Part shown: piece by piece, positions 53,423 through 63,920 of the stretch
Layout: every line of letters begins with the position of its first letter
How positions within the stretch are numbered: position 1 is the stretch's first letter
Assembly (NCBI GenBank): GCA_963814295.1
Contig: CAWFCH010000008.1
Location: 299,197 to 363,196, forward strand
Origin: UBA6107 sp963814295
Lineage (GTDB): Bacteria; Chloroflexota; Anaerolineae; Anaerolineales; Anaerolineaceae
Direction: 5' to 3'
DNA: 64,000 bases
Notes under the pieces: model-generated
Told to the model about the DNA's origin: nothing
What the model saw: only the letters and a program-made list of their open reading frames with translations
Databases searched by the model: none
Program-made: the position numbers and the translations under genes

Positions 53423-54809
53423 TTATTTTCCGAATTTCGCGAAATGCGGCGCGAAGACGACATCTGGATCAGGTATTTCAGCCGGGATCGGATAGGATAT
53501 CCAGGTCACATTCAGAAAATGCTTAACTGAGATGTTCTCGGTGGTACTGTTCCCGCCCCAGGTTCCGCAGCCGAGAGACATGGTGAAGGGCATTCCGTTC
53601 TCCCAATCACCGCTGTTACCAACACTCTGCGCCTGTCTTACCATCATGCGGCTGACCTTAGCTTTGGTCCCCAGTTCGAGGATGTGCTCATCGTTGACCG
53701 AGTGGATGCCGCAGGAATGTCCGTATCCGCTGAAGGCGGTGATATCGATCACCATCTGAACTGCCTTGTCGAAGTCTTTGTACTTCCACAGGGTCAGCAC
53801 GGGTGATAGTTTTTCAGCTGAGAACATGTCCTCGGGTCCGATATGCTCACCCAGCACCATGATGAACTTGGTGCCTTCGGGAACCTTGATCCCGGCTTCA
53901 TCAGCGATGAACTTGACGCTTTTACAAACGATCTTCCCACTTAGATGACTGCCGTCAGGCCACATGGTTGCCTTCAATTTGGCCCGGTCCTCACCGGTCA
54001 CCAGGTAACCGCCTGTCTTCGTTAGCTCCTCCAACAAGGCGTCAAATACCCCTTCCTGAATGATGATGTTGTTCTCAGCCGAGCATGAGGTGGCGTTGTC
54101 GAAGATCTTGCCTTTGCAGATCTTGGCGGCAGTGGCGGGCAGGTCAGCGGTTTCATCCACAACAACGGTGGCGTTGCCTGCACCCACGCCGTAAGCGGGC
54201 TTTCCGCTGCTGTATGCTGGTTTCACCACCCCGGCACCGCCGAGTAGCCAGAACCAGGTCTACCTTGCCCATTAGTTCCTGGGTAAGCTCGATGCTTGGT
54301 TCTTCAATATACTGGATCAGGTCTAATGGTGCACCAACCTTGGCGAGCCCTTTACGCATTTCCTCACATGTTACGGCGCAGGTCTTTTTGGCCCTCGGAT
54401 GCGGGGCGAAGATGACAGCGTTGCGCGTTTTGAGTATCATCAATCCGTTGCACGGCATGGTGGAGGATGAGTTGGTCATGGGGGTGATGGCGCCGATCAC
54501 GCCCATCGGTTTGGCAATCTTCACCAAACCTTTTTCCGGCACGCGCTCGATAACGCCAACGGTTTTTACACCCTGCAGGTCGCGCAGCACACCGATGGTT
54601 TTCTTCTGGTGTTTCAGGACTTTGTCTTCATAGACGCCCAGCCCGGTCTCATCGACGGCGAGGCGGGCGACCGTTTCGGCGGTCTCACGCTTGTAGGCTT
54701 CCCAGCCGACTGCCAGGACCATTTCATCCACTTTTTCCTGCGACCAGAACTCGATCACTTTTTGCGCTTCACGCGCTTTCGCGAGTAATTGATCAATTAA
54801 TTCCGTCAT
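53423..54809 (-). CDS. Acylating aldehyde dehydrogenase (EutE/AdhE/SauS-like), frameshifted
   Basis: About 460 residues across two frames. The first part (MTELIDQLLAKAREAQKVI ... KPMGVIGAITPMTNSSS ... ELMGKVDLVLAT) joins the second (GGAGVVKPAYSSGKPAYGVG ...) by removing one base near 54240. The catalytic Cys is in NATSCSAENN. Unlike the BMC enzyme it has no C-terminal encapsulation helix. The sequence is close to the group including sulfoacetaldehyde and succinate-semialdehyde acylating dehydrogenases. It is the aldehyde-oxidising step paired with the aminotransferase at 54842. Confidence 0.82.
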
Positions 54810-54841
54810 CTGTTTTCTCCTGTTCTAAATTTTAATATCGA

Positions 54842-56117
54842 TTACTTTGTCGCAGCAGAAAGTGCTGATTCAAAGATATTCAGTGCTTCGTTGATCTGCC
54901 CTTCAGTTACCACCAGGGGTGGGATCCAGCGGATGGTGTTATCCCACGGACCAGCGGTCAGCAGCATCATGTTGCGGTCAAAACACTCATGCTGCACGGC
55001 TTTGGTGGTTTTCTTGTCGGGTTTGCCGTTCGCGTCACGGAATTCGGAACCCACCATCAAACCCAAGGCCGCGTACTTCAGCGATCTGGGGGTATTTCTC
55101 CTGCAGGTGTCCCAGCCCAGACATCAACTGGATGCCGCGGGCTGCGGCGTTCTCGATCATTTTTTCTTCCTTCATTGCCCGTATGGTCGCCACGCCGGCG
55201 GCGGCTGCCACCGCGTTACCGCCGTAAGTGCCGCCGTGACTCCCCGGAATCCATTTGGACATCAACTCGAGACGGCTAATGACACCCGAGATGGGCATGC
55301 CCGATGCTAGACCCTTGGCGACAGTGATGATATCCGGTTCGATATCAAAATGCTGATAACCGAACCACTTGCCGGTGCGTCCGAATCCAGATTGGACTTC
55401 ATCCGCCACAAGAAGGATGCCATGCTTTTGGGTTAATTCGCGCAGCCCTTTCATGAAGGATTTTGGAGGGACGATATACCCGCCTTCGCCCAGGACTGGT
55501 TCAATGAAAACCGCCGCAGTCTCCTGGGGAGCGAGTTGGGTCATGAGTAATAATTCCAACTCGTCCAGGCACCACTGGCTTGTCTTCTCCTCATCCCAGC
55601 CGTAACGCAGGGCGTAAGGGAAGGGGGTAACGTACACACCGGACATCAAAGGCTGATAACCGATCTTATAGCTGTTCTTGGATGTGGTCATCGCCATGGT
55701 TGCGTTGGTGCGGCCGTGAAAACTTCCCTGGAAGACGATCACGTTCGGTCGGCCGGTAGCGTGGCGGGCGAGCTTAAGCGCGCCTTCAACCGCCTCTGCG
55801 CCGGAGTTACTGAAGAAGAATCCGTCGAGCGAGGGGGGAACAATGGTTCGCAATTCATCCACAAGTTCCAGCAGTGGTTTGTGGATGACGAGATTAACCT
55901 GACCGTGAATTAGCAGCCCGGCCTGTTCCCGGATAGCTTCGACCACTTTCGGGTGGCAGTGACCGGTATTGGTCACACCAATACCGCAGGTGAAGTCCAG
56001 CACCTTCCTCCCGTCAGTGGCGTATAGATAGCTGCCCTCGGCATGGTCCACGATGATATCCGTGTAGTGCGTCCAAACTGGTGACAGGTGTTTGAAACTA
56101 TCTTGGTAGTCAATCAT
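54842..56117 (-). CDS. Class III aminotransferase (GABA/beta-amino acid type), frameshifted
   Basis: About 425 residues from ATG 56117. FFFSNSGAEAVEGALKLAR, the PLP-phosphate region GSFHGRTNATMAMT, the Asp-containing VADEVQSGFGRTGKW and the PLP-binding Lys in ITVAKGLASG are present. The frame breaks at the AAA run near 55060 (coding strand GGGTTTG); taking one T out gives EVRGLGLMVGSEFRD and a C-terminal 75 residues. It would convert an amino compound to the semialdehyde used by the aldehyde dehydrogenase. Confidence 0.85.
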
Positions 56118-56259
56118 ATAGATTCCCTTTATTAACCATGATATTAGATTTGGTACAGGGATTGTCATCTATAAGCGTGGAATCATTTTCGCTATAGATT
56201 TAGTTTCCTGTTCATAGATTGCTCCTGGTGATGGGTATTGATACCCGGCTGGAAAAACC

Positions 56260-56317
56260 GAGTTCCCCAACCGTCCAACTTTTATATTATTGCATAAAAG
56301 TCAAGGTTGGGGAACTC
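56260..56317 (-). terminator. Nested long hairpin after the saccharopine-dehydrogenase-like gene
   Basis: Outer stem GAGTTCCCCAACC (56260-56272) / GGTTGGGGAACTC (56305-56317), 13 bp perfect; inner stem ACTTTTAT (56278-56285) / ATAAAAGT (56294-56301). A smaller hairpin GGGTAT / ATACCC lies at 56232-56245. It lies between the saccharopine-dehydrogenase-like gene (ends 56348) and the next minus-strand gene. Confidence 0.75.
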
Positions 56318-56347
56318 ATATATATCACCACTATACTAGGTAATTCT

Positions 56348-57553
56348 TCACCACTCCTTCATGCCCCAAGGAAAGCCCATCCCGGCCATGCGGTCCATGA
56401 AAGGGACCGGGTCAAAGAATTCCGGGCCTTCAACGCCTGTAGCCTTCCAGATTCCTTCCGCCAGCAGTTCCATGCCAATCACAGCATTAAAGGCGGTTTG
56501 GGTGACCACAACCTGGCAATCGAATTTATCCATACTTTCTTTATTATCGGCTACCTGGTAGAGGTACACGTTCTTTTCCTTGCCGTCTTTCTTACCTTTG
56601 ATCCAGGTACCGGCGCAGGTCTGGCCCTCCATTAGCGGACCGAGGTGGGCGGGATCAGGAAGGCAGGCAGCCACCACATCGCGCGGGGCAACTTCCACCT
56701 TGCCCACCTTGATGGGGTCCTTGTTGTCCAATCCGAGAAGGTGCAAGGTCTGCAGGATGCCGATGAACTCATCACCCAGGCCGTACTTGAAGGTGACGCG
56801 TTTGCAATCGATGTAGCGCGGCACCAGCAACACTTCCTCGTGCTCCACGTTGACGCACTCGTTGGGACCGATGCCTTCCGGGAAGTCAAAAACCTCTTTT
56901 TCAGAGAAGGGTTCGGTTGTGAACCAGCCTTTGCCTTTTTCCCAGATGACCGGGGGATTGAGGCATTCTTCGATCGTCGTCCAGATGGAGAAGTTCGGCG
57001 CGAAGTCGTAACCTTTCACGATGAGGTTGGCACCATCACGCACCCCGATCTCTTCGATTTCATCAAAGAGGTGGGTAGCCGCGTACTTGGCGAAGACATC
57101 CGCCATACCGGGCTCCACCCCCAGACCCAGCAGCGCGAGAATACCCTTTTCCTTCCATTTATCGGCGCGCTCAAACTGGTAGTCTCCCAGTTTGATCCCG
57201 GTTTTGGTGTAGGGGGTTTCGGGGTGGGGGTGGGAGAGCGTCATCGCCATATCCATATAATTACTGCCCACGTTGTAGGCCGCGTCAAATATGGCTTCAT
57301 TGAAACTTGGATCGCAAGCGTTCATGATCAGGTCAACATCGTATTTCTTCGCAATTTGCTCGATCATCTCACGGTTGCGCGCGTCTACGAATTCCACCGG
57401 GAAGCGTGCATTGTCATTGATCTTAGTCTGGACTTCCAACGCGCGGTCCTTGTTGTAATCTGCCAGCACCATCTTTTCGAGCCAGGCGTGTTTGGCTGCC
57501 ATCACCGCGATGGCTTCACCAACTCCACCTACTCCGACCAGCAATACTTTCAT
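56348..57553 (-). CDS. Saccharopine-dehydrogenase-like protein
   Basis: A 401-residue protein with the NAD-binding start VLLVGVGGVGEAIAVMAAK, then VDLIMNACDPSFNEAIFDAA and LGLGVEPGMADVFAKYAA. This matches the saccharopine dehydrogenase / lysine 6-dehydrogenase group, which form or cleave secondary amines or oxidise amino groups. It is intact although neighbours on both sides are frameshifted. Located between the APC permease and the aminotransferase, it probably works on the imported amino compound. Confidence 0.87.
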   Translation of the reverse strand: MKVLLVGVGGVGEAIAVMAAKHAWLEKMVLADYNKDRALEVQTKINDNARFPVEFVDARNREMIEQIAKKYDVDLIMNACDPSFNEAIFDAAYNVGSNYMDMAMTLSHPHPETPYTKTGIKLGDYQFERADKWKEKGILALLGLGVEPGMADVFAKYAATHLFDEIEEIGVRDGANLIVKGYDFAPNFSIWTTIEECLNPPVIWEKGKGWFTTEPFSEKEVFDFPEGIGPNECVNVEHEEVLLVPRYIDCKRVTFKYGLGDEFIGILQTLHLLGLDNKDPIKVGKVEVAPRDVVAACLPDPAHLGPLMEGQTCAGTWIKGKKDGKEKNVYLYQVADNKESMDKFDCQVVVTQTAFNAVIGMELLAEGIWKATGVEGPEFFDPVPFMDRMAGMGFPWGMKEW

Positions 57554-57577
57554 GACTTCCTCCTGTTTATAAAATGG

Positions 57578-59184
57578 TTAGTGAGCTTCTTCGTCAGCAG
57601 TACCCAACACGTACGGATCCACATCGGGGATATCCTTCTTTACCCATTTGCGGATCGGGAAATACAATATTGCTCCGATCGCCATGGCTATCAGTGCCAA
57701 TCCCACCGCTCCCTGCCAGCCGTAATCGACGATCTGGCTGACGATGGCGATGACAATGATCGTCAGCGGGGCGACAACTATGTAGACCAGCCCCAGCACA
57801 CCGCCTGGCACGCGGTTGCGTGGCAGGTGCGGTTTCTTATACCTCAGTACCACCAGCGCGAATATCTCCGCCATCAGCACCAGCATATTGAGAAACACAT
57901 CAATGACCACCAGGTTTTGGAATGCAGATGTGGAAAATACCAGGTAGAACCCGGCGCAAATAAGGATCGAGACCCAGGGAGTACCGAACTTGGGGTGTAC
58001 TTTATTCAGCCAGGTCGGCATCATGCCGTCCTCCGCCATGGCGTATGGCACACGCGTACCTCCTAAACCGTTGCCAATGAAGAGCCCGATCATCGAGAAT
58101 ATGGCCGAGATACCCACGATAGCCCCCAGGAAGAAAGAGAGCGGGCTGTCCTTACCAGCGACCTTGTCACCGATGCGATGGGCGATGGTGGGGAATTCCC
58201 AGCCGAAATCCGTACCGGGATCGATGCCCCAGGTGAGCATCTTTTCGTCGTCGACGCCGAATTCATTCAGGATCGGACCGATGCCGACGCCGGTTTCAGC
58301 CTCCTCCAGGCCCCAGGCCAGATATTGTCCGTCTTCACCCGCGCCGCCGTACAAGCCGGCAACGGTCGGGATGGAGTAGGAGAGGATGGCAGCGATGAGA
58401 ACGAGCACCATGGCGCGCGGGTAGGTTTTCTTCGGGTTCTTGATCTCATCACCCGCAGCGGTGGGTAGTTCCCAGCCCATGAAATTCCACATGGCCACGT
58501 AAATGCCCACACTCAACGCACCCAGCAGGTTATGCCGTTTATCTCGGCTCCGCCGGGCAGGAAGGGAATGTTGGACGGGGTACCGTTAACAATCCAGGCG
58601 TAAATACCAAAACCGGACATGATGATGATCGGGATGATCATCGCCACACCCAGCCAGCTGGCGGTGAGGCCGGATAGTTTTGCACCGCGTACATTAAGTA
58701 GCGAGATGGAGATGATCAATACCGCTGCTACCAGCCAGGATAGAAGGTCGGAGGAAAACTCAACACCACCGATGGTAGCGCCGTCGCTTAGGGCGGGGAT
58801 GAAGTAACTCAGGTACCAGGCCGTCCATACCGGGTAGATGGACACATCCACCCACGAGACGACCCAATTCATCCAGCCCGACATGAAACCGGCGAAGGGG
58901 CCGAAAGCCTGTTTGACCCAGTGATAGTATCCGCCCTCGACTGGCATCATGGACTGCATCTCGCGCACCATCAGCATGTTCGGGATGCTGAATACGAGCG
59001 GGGTAATGATCATCAACATGAGGGCCAACCCTGGTCCGGACAAACCGACCATTGGCTCCGCGCCGAATGCCCCACCGCACACGGTGAAGTAGATGAGCGC
59101 GAAGAGCGGGATGATGGTCAACTCCCTTTTGAGTTTTTGTTTCTCTGTTTCGACGAGACTTGCTTTATCGATCTCTGGTGCCAT
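57578..59184 (-). CDS. APC family amino acid permease, frameshifted
   Basis: About 535 residues, start ATG 59184 (AGGAGGAACG ahead). Twelve or more helices; the first contains TIIPLFALIYFTVCGGAFGAE and later EGGYYHWVKQAFGP, the APC signature. The frame breaks near 58527; one added base joins GAEINGI to LLGALSVGIYVAMWNF. It imports an amino acid or polyamine feeding the downstream enzymes. First gene of the minus-strand catabolic unit and adjacent to the divergently useful Lrp-type regulator. Confidence 0.85.
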
Positions 59185-59279
59185 CGTTCCTCCTTTGTAA
59201 ACCAAGAATTTAATTAATCAGAATGCAGAGATCCCCCCGCATCCAGGATTACCAGGGGAGCACAAACCAGTTAGAAGCG

Positions 59280-59767
59280 TTAAGGGTCACTCCTGACCTG
59301 CATCAAGGACGGAATGGGCCAGACATGGTCGTTCGTTCTCTTAACGGCACAAAGGAGATGTGTGTTCTGCGTACGCCAGGGTATCTTGCCTATCACGTCT
59401 GTGACAAAGGTGAATAATTCATTGTTGTCACGGGCGAATACTTGGATGCTGATGTCGGTGTGTCCAGTGGAGTAGGCGAGATAACTGATGGATTCTATTC
59501 TGGCAAGCAGCGTGGCGATGGATTTGACTAGAGAGGGTTCCACTTCGATGAATACATCAGCGCAGACAGGCAACCCAATCCCTTCAGCATTGACATTGCC
59601 ACGAATTGAGATTACTCCGTTAGTGATTAGCCTGTTGATACGGTACCGCACCGCGCGTTCTGAAATTTCCCCACCGATGCGGTGTTTGGCGATGCGGGCG
59701 CAGCTCATTCTTCCATCTACCATAGAAGGTCTGATATCTTTTTGTCAATCGCGTCTAATTTTATCAT
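59280..59767 (-). CDS. Lrp/AsnC family regulator, frameshifted near the N-terminus
   Basis: Starting from ATG 59767 the protein begins MIKLDAIDKKISDLL, the classic Lrp opening, but this frame stops at a TAG about 16 codons in. One base shift near 59722 continues with MVDGRMSCARIAK ... ISERAVRYRINRLITNGVI, the helix-turn-helix, and then the AsnC/RAM effector domain. Total about 160 residues. It lies upstream of the permease gene on the same strand and across from the symporter cluster. Repeats TTTCYGAAA in front of it are possible autoregulatory sites. Confidence 0.78.
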
Positions 59768-60104
59768 GATAGCCAAACCCATTTCTGAAATATACATATA
59801 TTATAGATATTATTTCCGAAATTACAATACTTTCTTGCAACCAGGAAGAAAATTTTAAGATTTGGATTCGATTGCCACTGAAAGATGTTAATTTGACGAT
59901 TTTCCTGAAAAATTATGACTTAAAAATACTTGACATGAAAGATTATTTTGCAATAATAATCATGTTGGGAAAAATGACAAATTTCCCATCGTTTCCCATT
60001 ATTATCGGTAGTTCCCAACTCATTATCGTGTGAAATCGGCAACACTTTTGTTGTTCCTTTGCTTATCTGTAAGCCCATATTCATTCTTGATTCAAGGAGG
60101 AGAA
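59768..60104. promoter_or_regulatory. Divergent control region with promoter and repeated dyads
   Basis: Near the regulator: TTTCTGAAA (59782-59790) and TTTCCGAAA (59813-59821), 31 bases apart, about three helical turns. Toward the plus strand: TTGACA (59930-59935) and TAATAA (59954-59959) with an 18-base gap. Just after it, TGGGAAA-N9-TTTCCCA (59966-59988) and a further TTTCCCA at 59992-59998. These fit binding sites of the adjacent Lrp-type regulator. A ribosome site AAGGAGGAG precedes the ATG at 60105. Confidence 0.6.
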
Positions 60105-61445
60105 ATGCCACAGAACTTAAAGAGCCGTATCCTATTCTGAACGTTGGCTGGAGCTCATCGAGAAACCTGAGGTAAGTGAAGTCGAGGGAAAACAGGTCAT
60201 CGAAGAGACATTAAAAACTTCTCAGGTCTAATAAAGGCTGGCTTGACTACCGCAAGTCAGTGACCGAAGCGGGCGATTGGGCTTGCGTGGAATGGACGGG
60301 ACGGGGAGCGATCTTCAGGGACGTGCTTGGACGGGAATATATCGACTGCCTGGGCGGTTATGGCATGATGGATCACGGCTGGAGCCACCCGGATGTGGTG
60401 AAGGCAGTCGCGGCACATTGCGGCGTACACCAATGCCCAGCCAGGAATTGATCGACCCACTGCGCGGCGTGCTGGCCAGGCTGATAGCGGATATCACCCC
60501 CGGCGATATCAAGTATTCTTTCTTCTCCGCCAGCGGAACTGAGCTTGAGAGTGCGATCAAGGTTGCCAAGATGTACTCCCAGAAATCCGCCTTTATCGTC
60601 GCCACCAAGGCTTTCCACGGCAAGACGATGGGTTCACTCTCCATGCTCGGTAAGGCCGATTACCGTGTGCCGCCCGGTTTGCTCTACGCTGGGCGGTTTA
60701 CCACGTGCCATTTGGTGATGCTGCCGCGGTGGAACGCCAACTTGACATCTGCGACCAGGTGGGTATCGGTGTGTCGGCGGTGATGATGGAACCCATCCAG
60801 GGGAGAGCGGGCGCTATCGTACCACCGGATGATTTCTGGCCGCGCATCCGCAAAGCCACCAAAGATCATGGCGTACTATTGATCGCCGATGAAGTTCAAA
60901 CCGGCCTCGGTCGCACTGGTAAGTTGTGGGGCGTGGAACATTGGGGCGTTGAACCCGATATCATCGCAGTGGCGAAATCGCTGGGTGGCGGTGTTATGCC
61001 TGTCAGTGCCTTCTGTTCTACCGAAGAGATCTGGCAGTGCATGATGGACCCGAACCCCTTTATTCACACCACCACCACCGGCGGCGGGGCGCTGGCTTGT
61101 TCCGCGGCTATTGCTTCCATTAACGTGGTGCTGCGCGATGATTATCCCAAGCTGGCGAAGGAAAAGGGCGAATACTTCATGAAATCCCTGAAAATTCTGG
61201 AAAAGAAGTATTCCGATATTTATGATTACATATCCGGCAAAGGGCTTCTCATTGGGCAGCATTTCAAGGACGCGGAAGTGGGCTACAAGGTCGCGGCTGG
61301 ACTCTTCAAACGCGGCGTACTTGTAGCCGGCACGCTCACCAGCGCGCACACCATCCGCATTGAACCGCCCATTGTCATCGAGTATCCACAGATAGATGAA
61401 GTGCTGAACAGACTGGAAGATACATTGAAAGAAGTGACCGCTTAG
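60105..61445 (+). pseudogene. Class III aminotransferase (putrescine aminotransferase-like), multiply frameshifted
   Basis: About 445 residues when four or so single-base shifts are allowed (near 60145, 60230, 60430 and 60710). The pieces read SERWLELIEKPEVSEVEG, GWLDYRKSVTEAGDWACV, MPSQELIDPLRGVLARL and, from about 60705, an unbroken half: PFGDAAAVERQLDICDQVG, LIADEVQTGLGRTGKLWG and the PLP Lys in IIAVAKSLGGGVMPV. This matches the diamine/putrescine branch of class III aminotransferases. Each broken piece is conserved without stops, so damage is recent or an artefact. Start ATG 60105 has AAGGAGGAG. Confidence 0.8.
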
Positions 61446-61494
61446 TTGGCAATTTACCCATCTTATCCGCATTAATAACGAAAGGAAGGGTCTA

Positions 61495-63158
61495 ATGGTT
61501 CTTGAAGGTTATCAATACGCTTGGCTGGTCATTCTGTTTATCGCACTTTTCTTTGTAGTCCGCATCGCAGTGGGTATTTGGGCGGGAAGACAGGTCCAGG
61601 ATAATACAGACTACGTTGTGGCTGGCAGGAGGCTGCCCATCCACATGGCGGTGGCATTCATCATGGCCACCTGGTTCGCGGCTGAAACTCGATGGGGGCT
61701 TCTGAGACGGCGTACGACTACGGTTTCCAGGGAGTTATCTTTGACCCCTTTGGCGCTGCTGCCTGTCTCTTCCTGTCCGGGTTCTTTTTCGTCCGCTTGA
61801 TGCGGCGGGCAAAATACGTGACCATCGTTGATTTCTTCGAACGCAGGTATAACAAGCTCACGGTCGTCCTCTCGGTCGTCGCGCAAATGCTGACATATTT
61901 CTCGTGGACAGCCGCGCAGATCGTGGCAGGCGGTGCCATCGCCCAGGGTATTTTTGGTATTGACCCGATTTGGGGGATGGTAATCGTCATCTCGATCGTG
62001 GCAGGATACACGATGATGGGCGGTATGATGGCGGATACCATGCTGGATTTCTTCCAGATGTTCCTGACCTCCATCGGTATCACGCTGGTGTTCATCTTCA
62101 TGCTCAAAGCTGTCGGAGGCTTCCCTGGATTGATCGAAGGCGCGGGTTCTACGTACGTCTCGGAGCCGTTCAACCTTCTGCCTATCCGCGGTGAGGGCTA
62201 CCTGGGTTATACCGGCGCTACTGGCTGGATGTATTGGCTGGCAGCCTGGATGGCGATCGGACTTGGCTCGGTGGCTACCCAGGACCTGATGCAGCGTTCG
62301 ATGGCTGCGCGCAACCAGGCGACCTCGGTATACGGCTCCTACTTCGCCGGCGTGCTCTACCTGTTCTTTGGTATCATGAGCCCGTTGATCGGTATCATGA
62401 CCTTTAAGCTAAACCCGGGGATGGAGACATCCGCTATCTGCTGGTTCACGCCGCGATGACCCATATGCCGGCGCTGTTAACGGCCATCTTCATCGCTGCG
62501 CTGGTCTCAGCGCTGATGAGCACCTCTGACAGCTCCCTGCTGGCAGGCGCTTCAGCCGTGACCGAGAACCTCATCCCATTGATCACCGGTAAGAAACTGG
62601 ATGGCAAGAAGGCGTTGTGGGCAACCCGCATCATGGTACTTGTCAATGCGGTCGTTGGCCTGGCAATTGCCCTTTGGTCGCAAACGGTACCGAGCTATCT
62701 GTTGTCGCCTGGACGCTGCTCCTGGTGGGCCTCTTCACGCCGTTTGCATTTGGCCGTCTGCTCCGCCGCCATGAACTCCAGGGGCAAATGCAGCATTCAT
62801 CGGCGGTTTCATTGTATGGATCCTGGCAACCATCTTCTTCTTTAACACTGGCCTGGGCGGGCAATCCACAGCGGTTGTGTGCGAGTACGTTCCCGATGCT
62901 ACGATTTCTGTGTTCAGTAATGACGGCTGGTGGTGTGCCTTCTGGGACGCGGTTTATGTTGCATCCCTGGTGGCTTTCCTCTCCGCCATCATCCTGATGA
63001 TCGTGGTTTCGCTTTCCACGCAGAAGAAGGACCCGGCCAAGAAGCTGGTAGACTACTACGGCGAACCAGACGACATGAACCCCAAGCTTCACCTTGGTAT
63101 TCTGCCCATCAAGGACGCCTTCCGCAAGATCACAAAGGAAGAAAAGGAGATTACCTGA
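61495..63158 (+). pseudogene. Sodium/solute symporter (SSS family), multiply frameshifted
   Basis: About 555 residues over several frames with breaks near 61695, 62428, 62690 and 62780. Pieces include VRIAVGIWAGRQVQDNTDYV, AYDYGFQGVIFDPFGAAAC, GYTMMGGMMADTMLDFFQMF (the sodium-motif helix region) and FIAALVSALMSTSDSSLLAG, all SSS family landmarks. The end, FRKITKEEKEIT, is in the last frame. It follows the aminotransferase by 49 bases and should import its substrate by sodium symport. Confidence 0.8.
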
Positions 63159-63230
63159 CCTTCTCTCTGACCGGCAGCAGTTCGATTTCTTATACAAGCT
63201 GCCTCTATGCAATGTAAATGTGTATAATGA

Positions 63231-63263
63231 GTGGCGTCCAGGGTGAATCGCTTTGGACGCCAC
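63231..63263 (+). terminator. Hairpin terminator after the symporter gene
   Basis: A 10-bp perfect stem GTGGCGTCCA / TGGACGCCAC with a 13-base loop, followed by CATTTAT. Confidence 0.7.
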
Positions 63264-63313
63264 CATTTATCTCAGTGTAAGTATCCCGGAAAAGGGAGAT
63301 TAATCGTAATATC

Positions 63314-63919
63314 ATGTCAAATTTTAATCCGGAAGAATTGAAGTATTACGCGCTCATTTTTGGCGTCATCCTGCTCCTTCTCTTTACATACCGTAAAGCG
63401 ATGAAGAAGATAAGCAGCAACCAGGAAACAAAAAGGAAGACACAATCCGGGTACAAGGCATCCGCCCCGGTTGAAAAACCAGCGATGACCGAAGAGCAGT
63501 TCAATAAGTCATGGAAATATCTTTCCTACATGCTCTTGCTGGCGGGAGCGGGTCATATTTACATGGCATACACGGCATTGAATAGCGCGTTGCAACCGGG
63601 AGGGCTGTGGGTATGGTGGGTGGACGCAGTTTTCAGCATCCTGGCAGCTGTGGCTGCTGTCTTCATCTGGCGAAAGAAAGAAAAAATCTGGGTTTTTATT
63701 TATTTCATCTTTCTCCTCGTTCCAATCTTCCTCTTTATGTCGATCAAAGGCACACCATTTAAGATCAGCGCTATGATCCACCTTTTCCCGCTTGTGCTGC
63801 TCTACTTCGTACTTAAGCCAGTCTGGGATGGCTTGCGAAAAATCAACAAGCGTTTTGGGTTAAATTCAAACAATCCCCCTGATCTGTTGCGGGCAGGGGG
63901 ATTATATACAATCCCGTAA
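63314..63919 (+). CDS. Hypothetical membrane protein
   Basis: A 201-residue protein with one N-terminal helix (residues 10-27), a polar Lys/Gln-rich loop and four more helices from about residue 70. No known family. Its last codons run through a hairpin (AATCCCCCTG 63872-63881 / CAGGGGGATT 63894-63903), so the terminator overlaps the coding end, or the true stop is altered by a sequence error. Confidence 0.65.
   Translation: MSNFNPEELKYYALIFGVILLLLFTYRKAMKKISSNQETKRKTQSGYKASAPVEKPAMTEEQFNKSWKYLSYMLLLAGAGHIYMAYTALNSALQPGGLWVWWVDAVFSILAAVAAVFIWRKKEKIWVFIYFIFLLVPIFLFMSIKGTPFKISAMIHLFPLVLLYFVLKPVWDGLRKINKRFGLNSNNPPDLLRAGGLYTIP
63872..63903. terminator. Hairpin overlapping the end of the last plus-strand gene
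   Basis: A 10-bp perfect stem with a 12-base loop, between the convergent gene ends at 63919 and 63921. Confidence 0.65.
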
Positions 63920-63920
63920 C

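Noticed and set aside
53423..54809. A second microcompartment aldehyde dehydrogenase
   Set aside because: It resembles the acylating family, but no encapsulation helix or shell gene is near; the neighbours are amine-catabolism genes.
56645..58066. 473-codon plus-strand frame across two minus-strand genes
   Set aside because: Antisense shadow of the saccharopine-dehydrogenase-like and APC genes; His/Asp-rich composition typical of reversed coding sequence.
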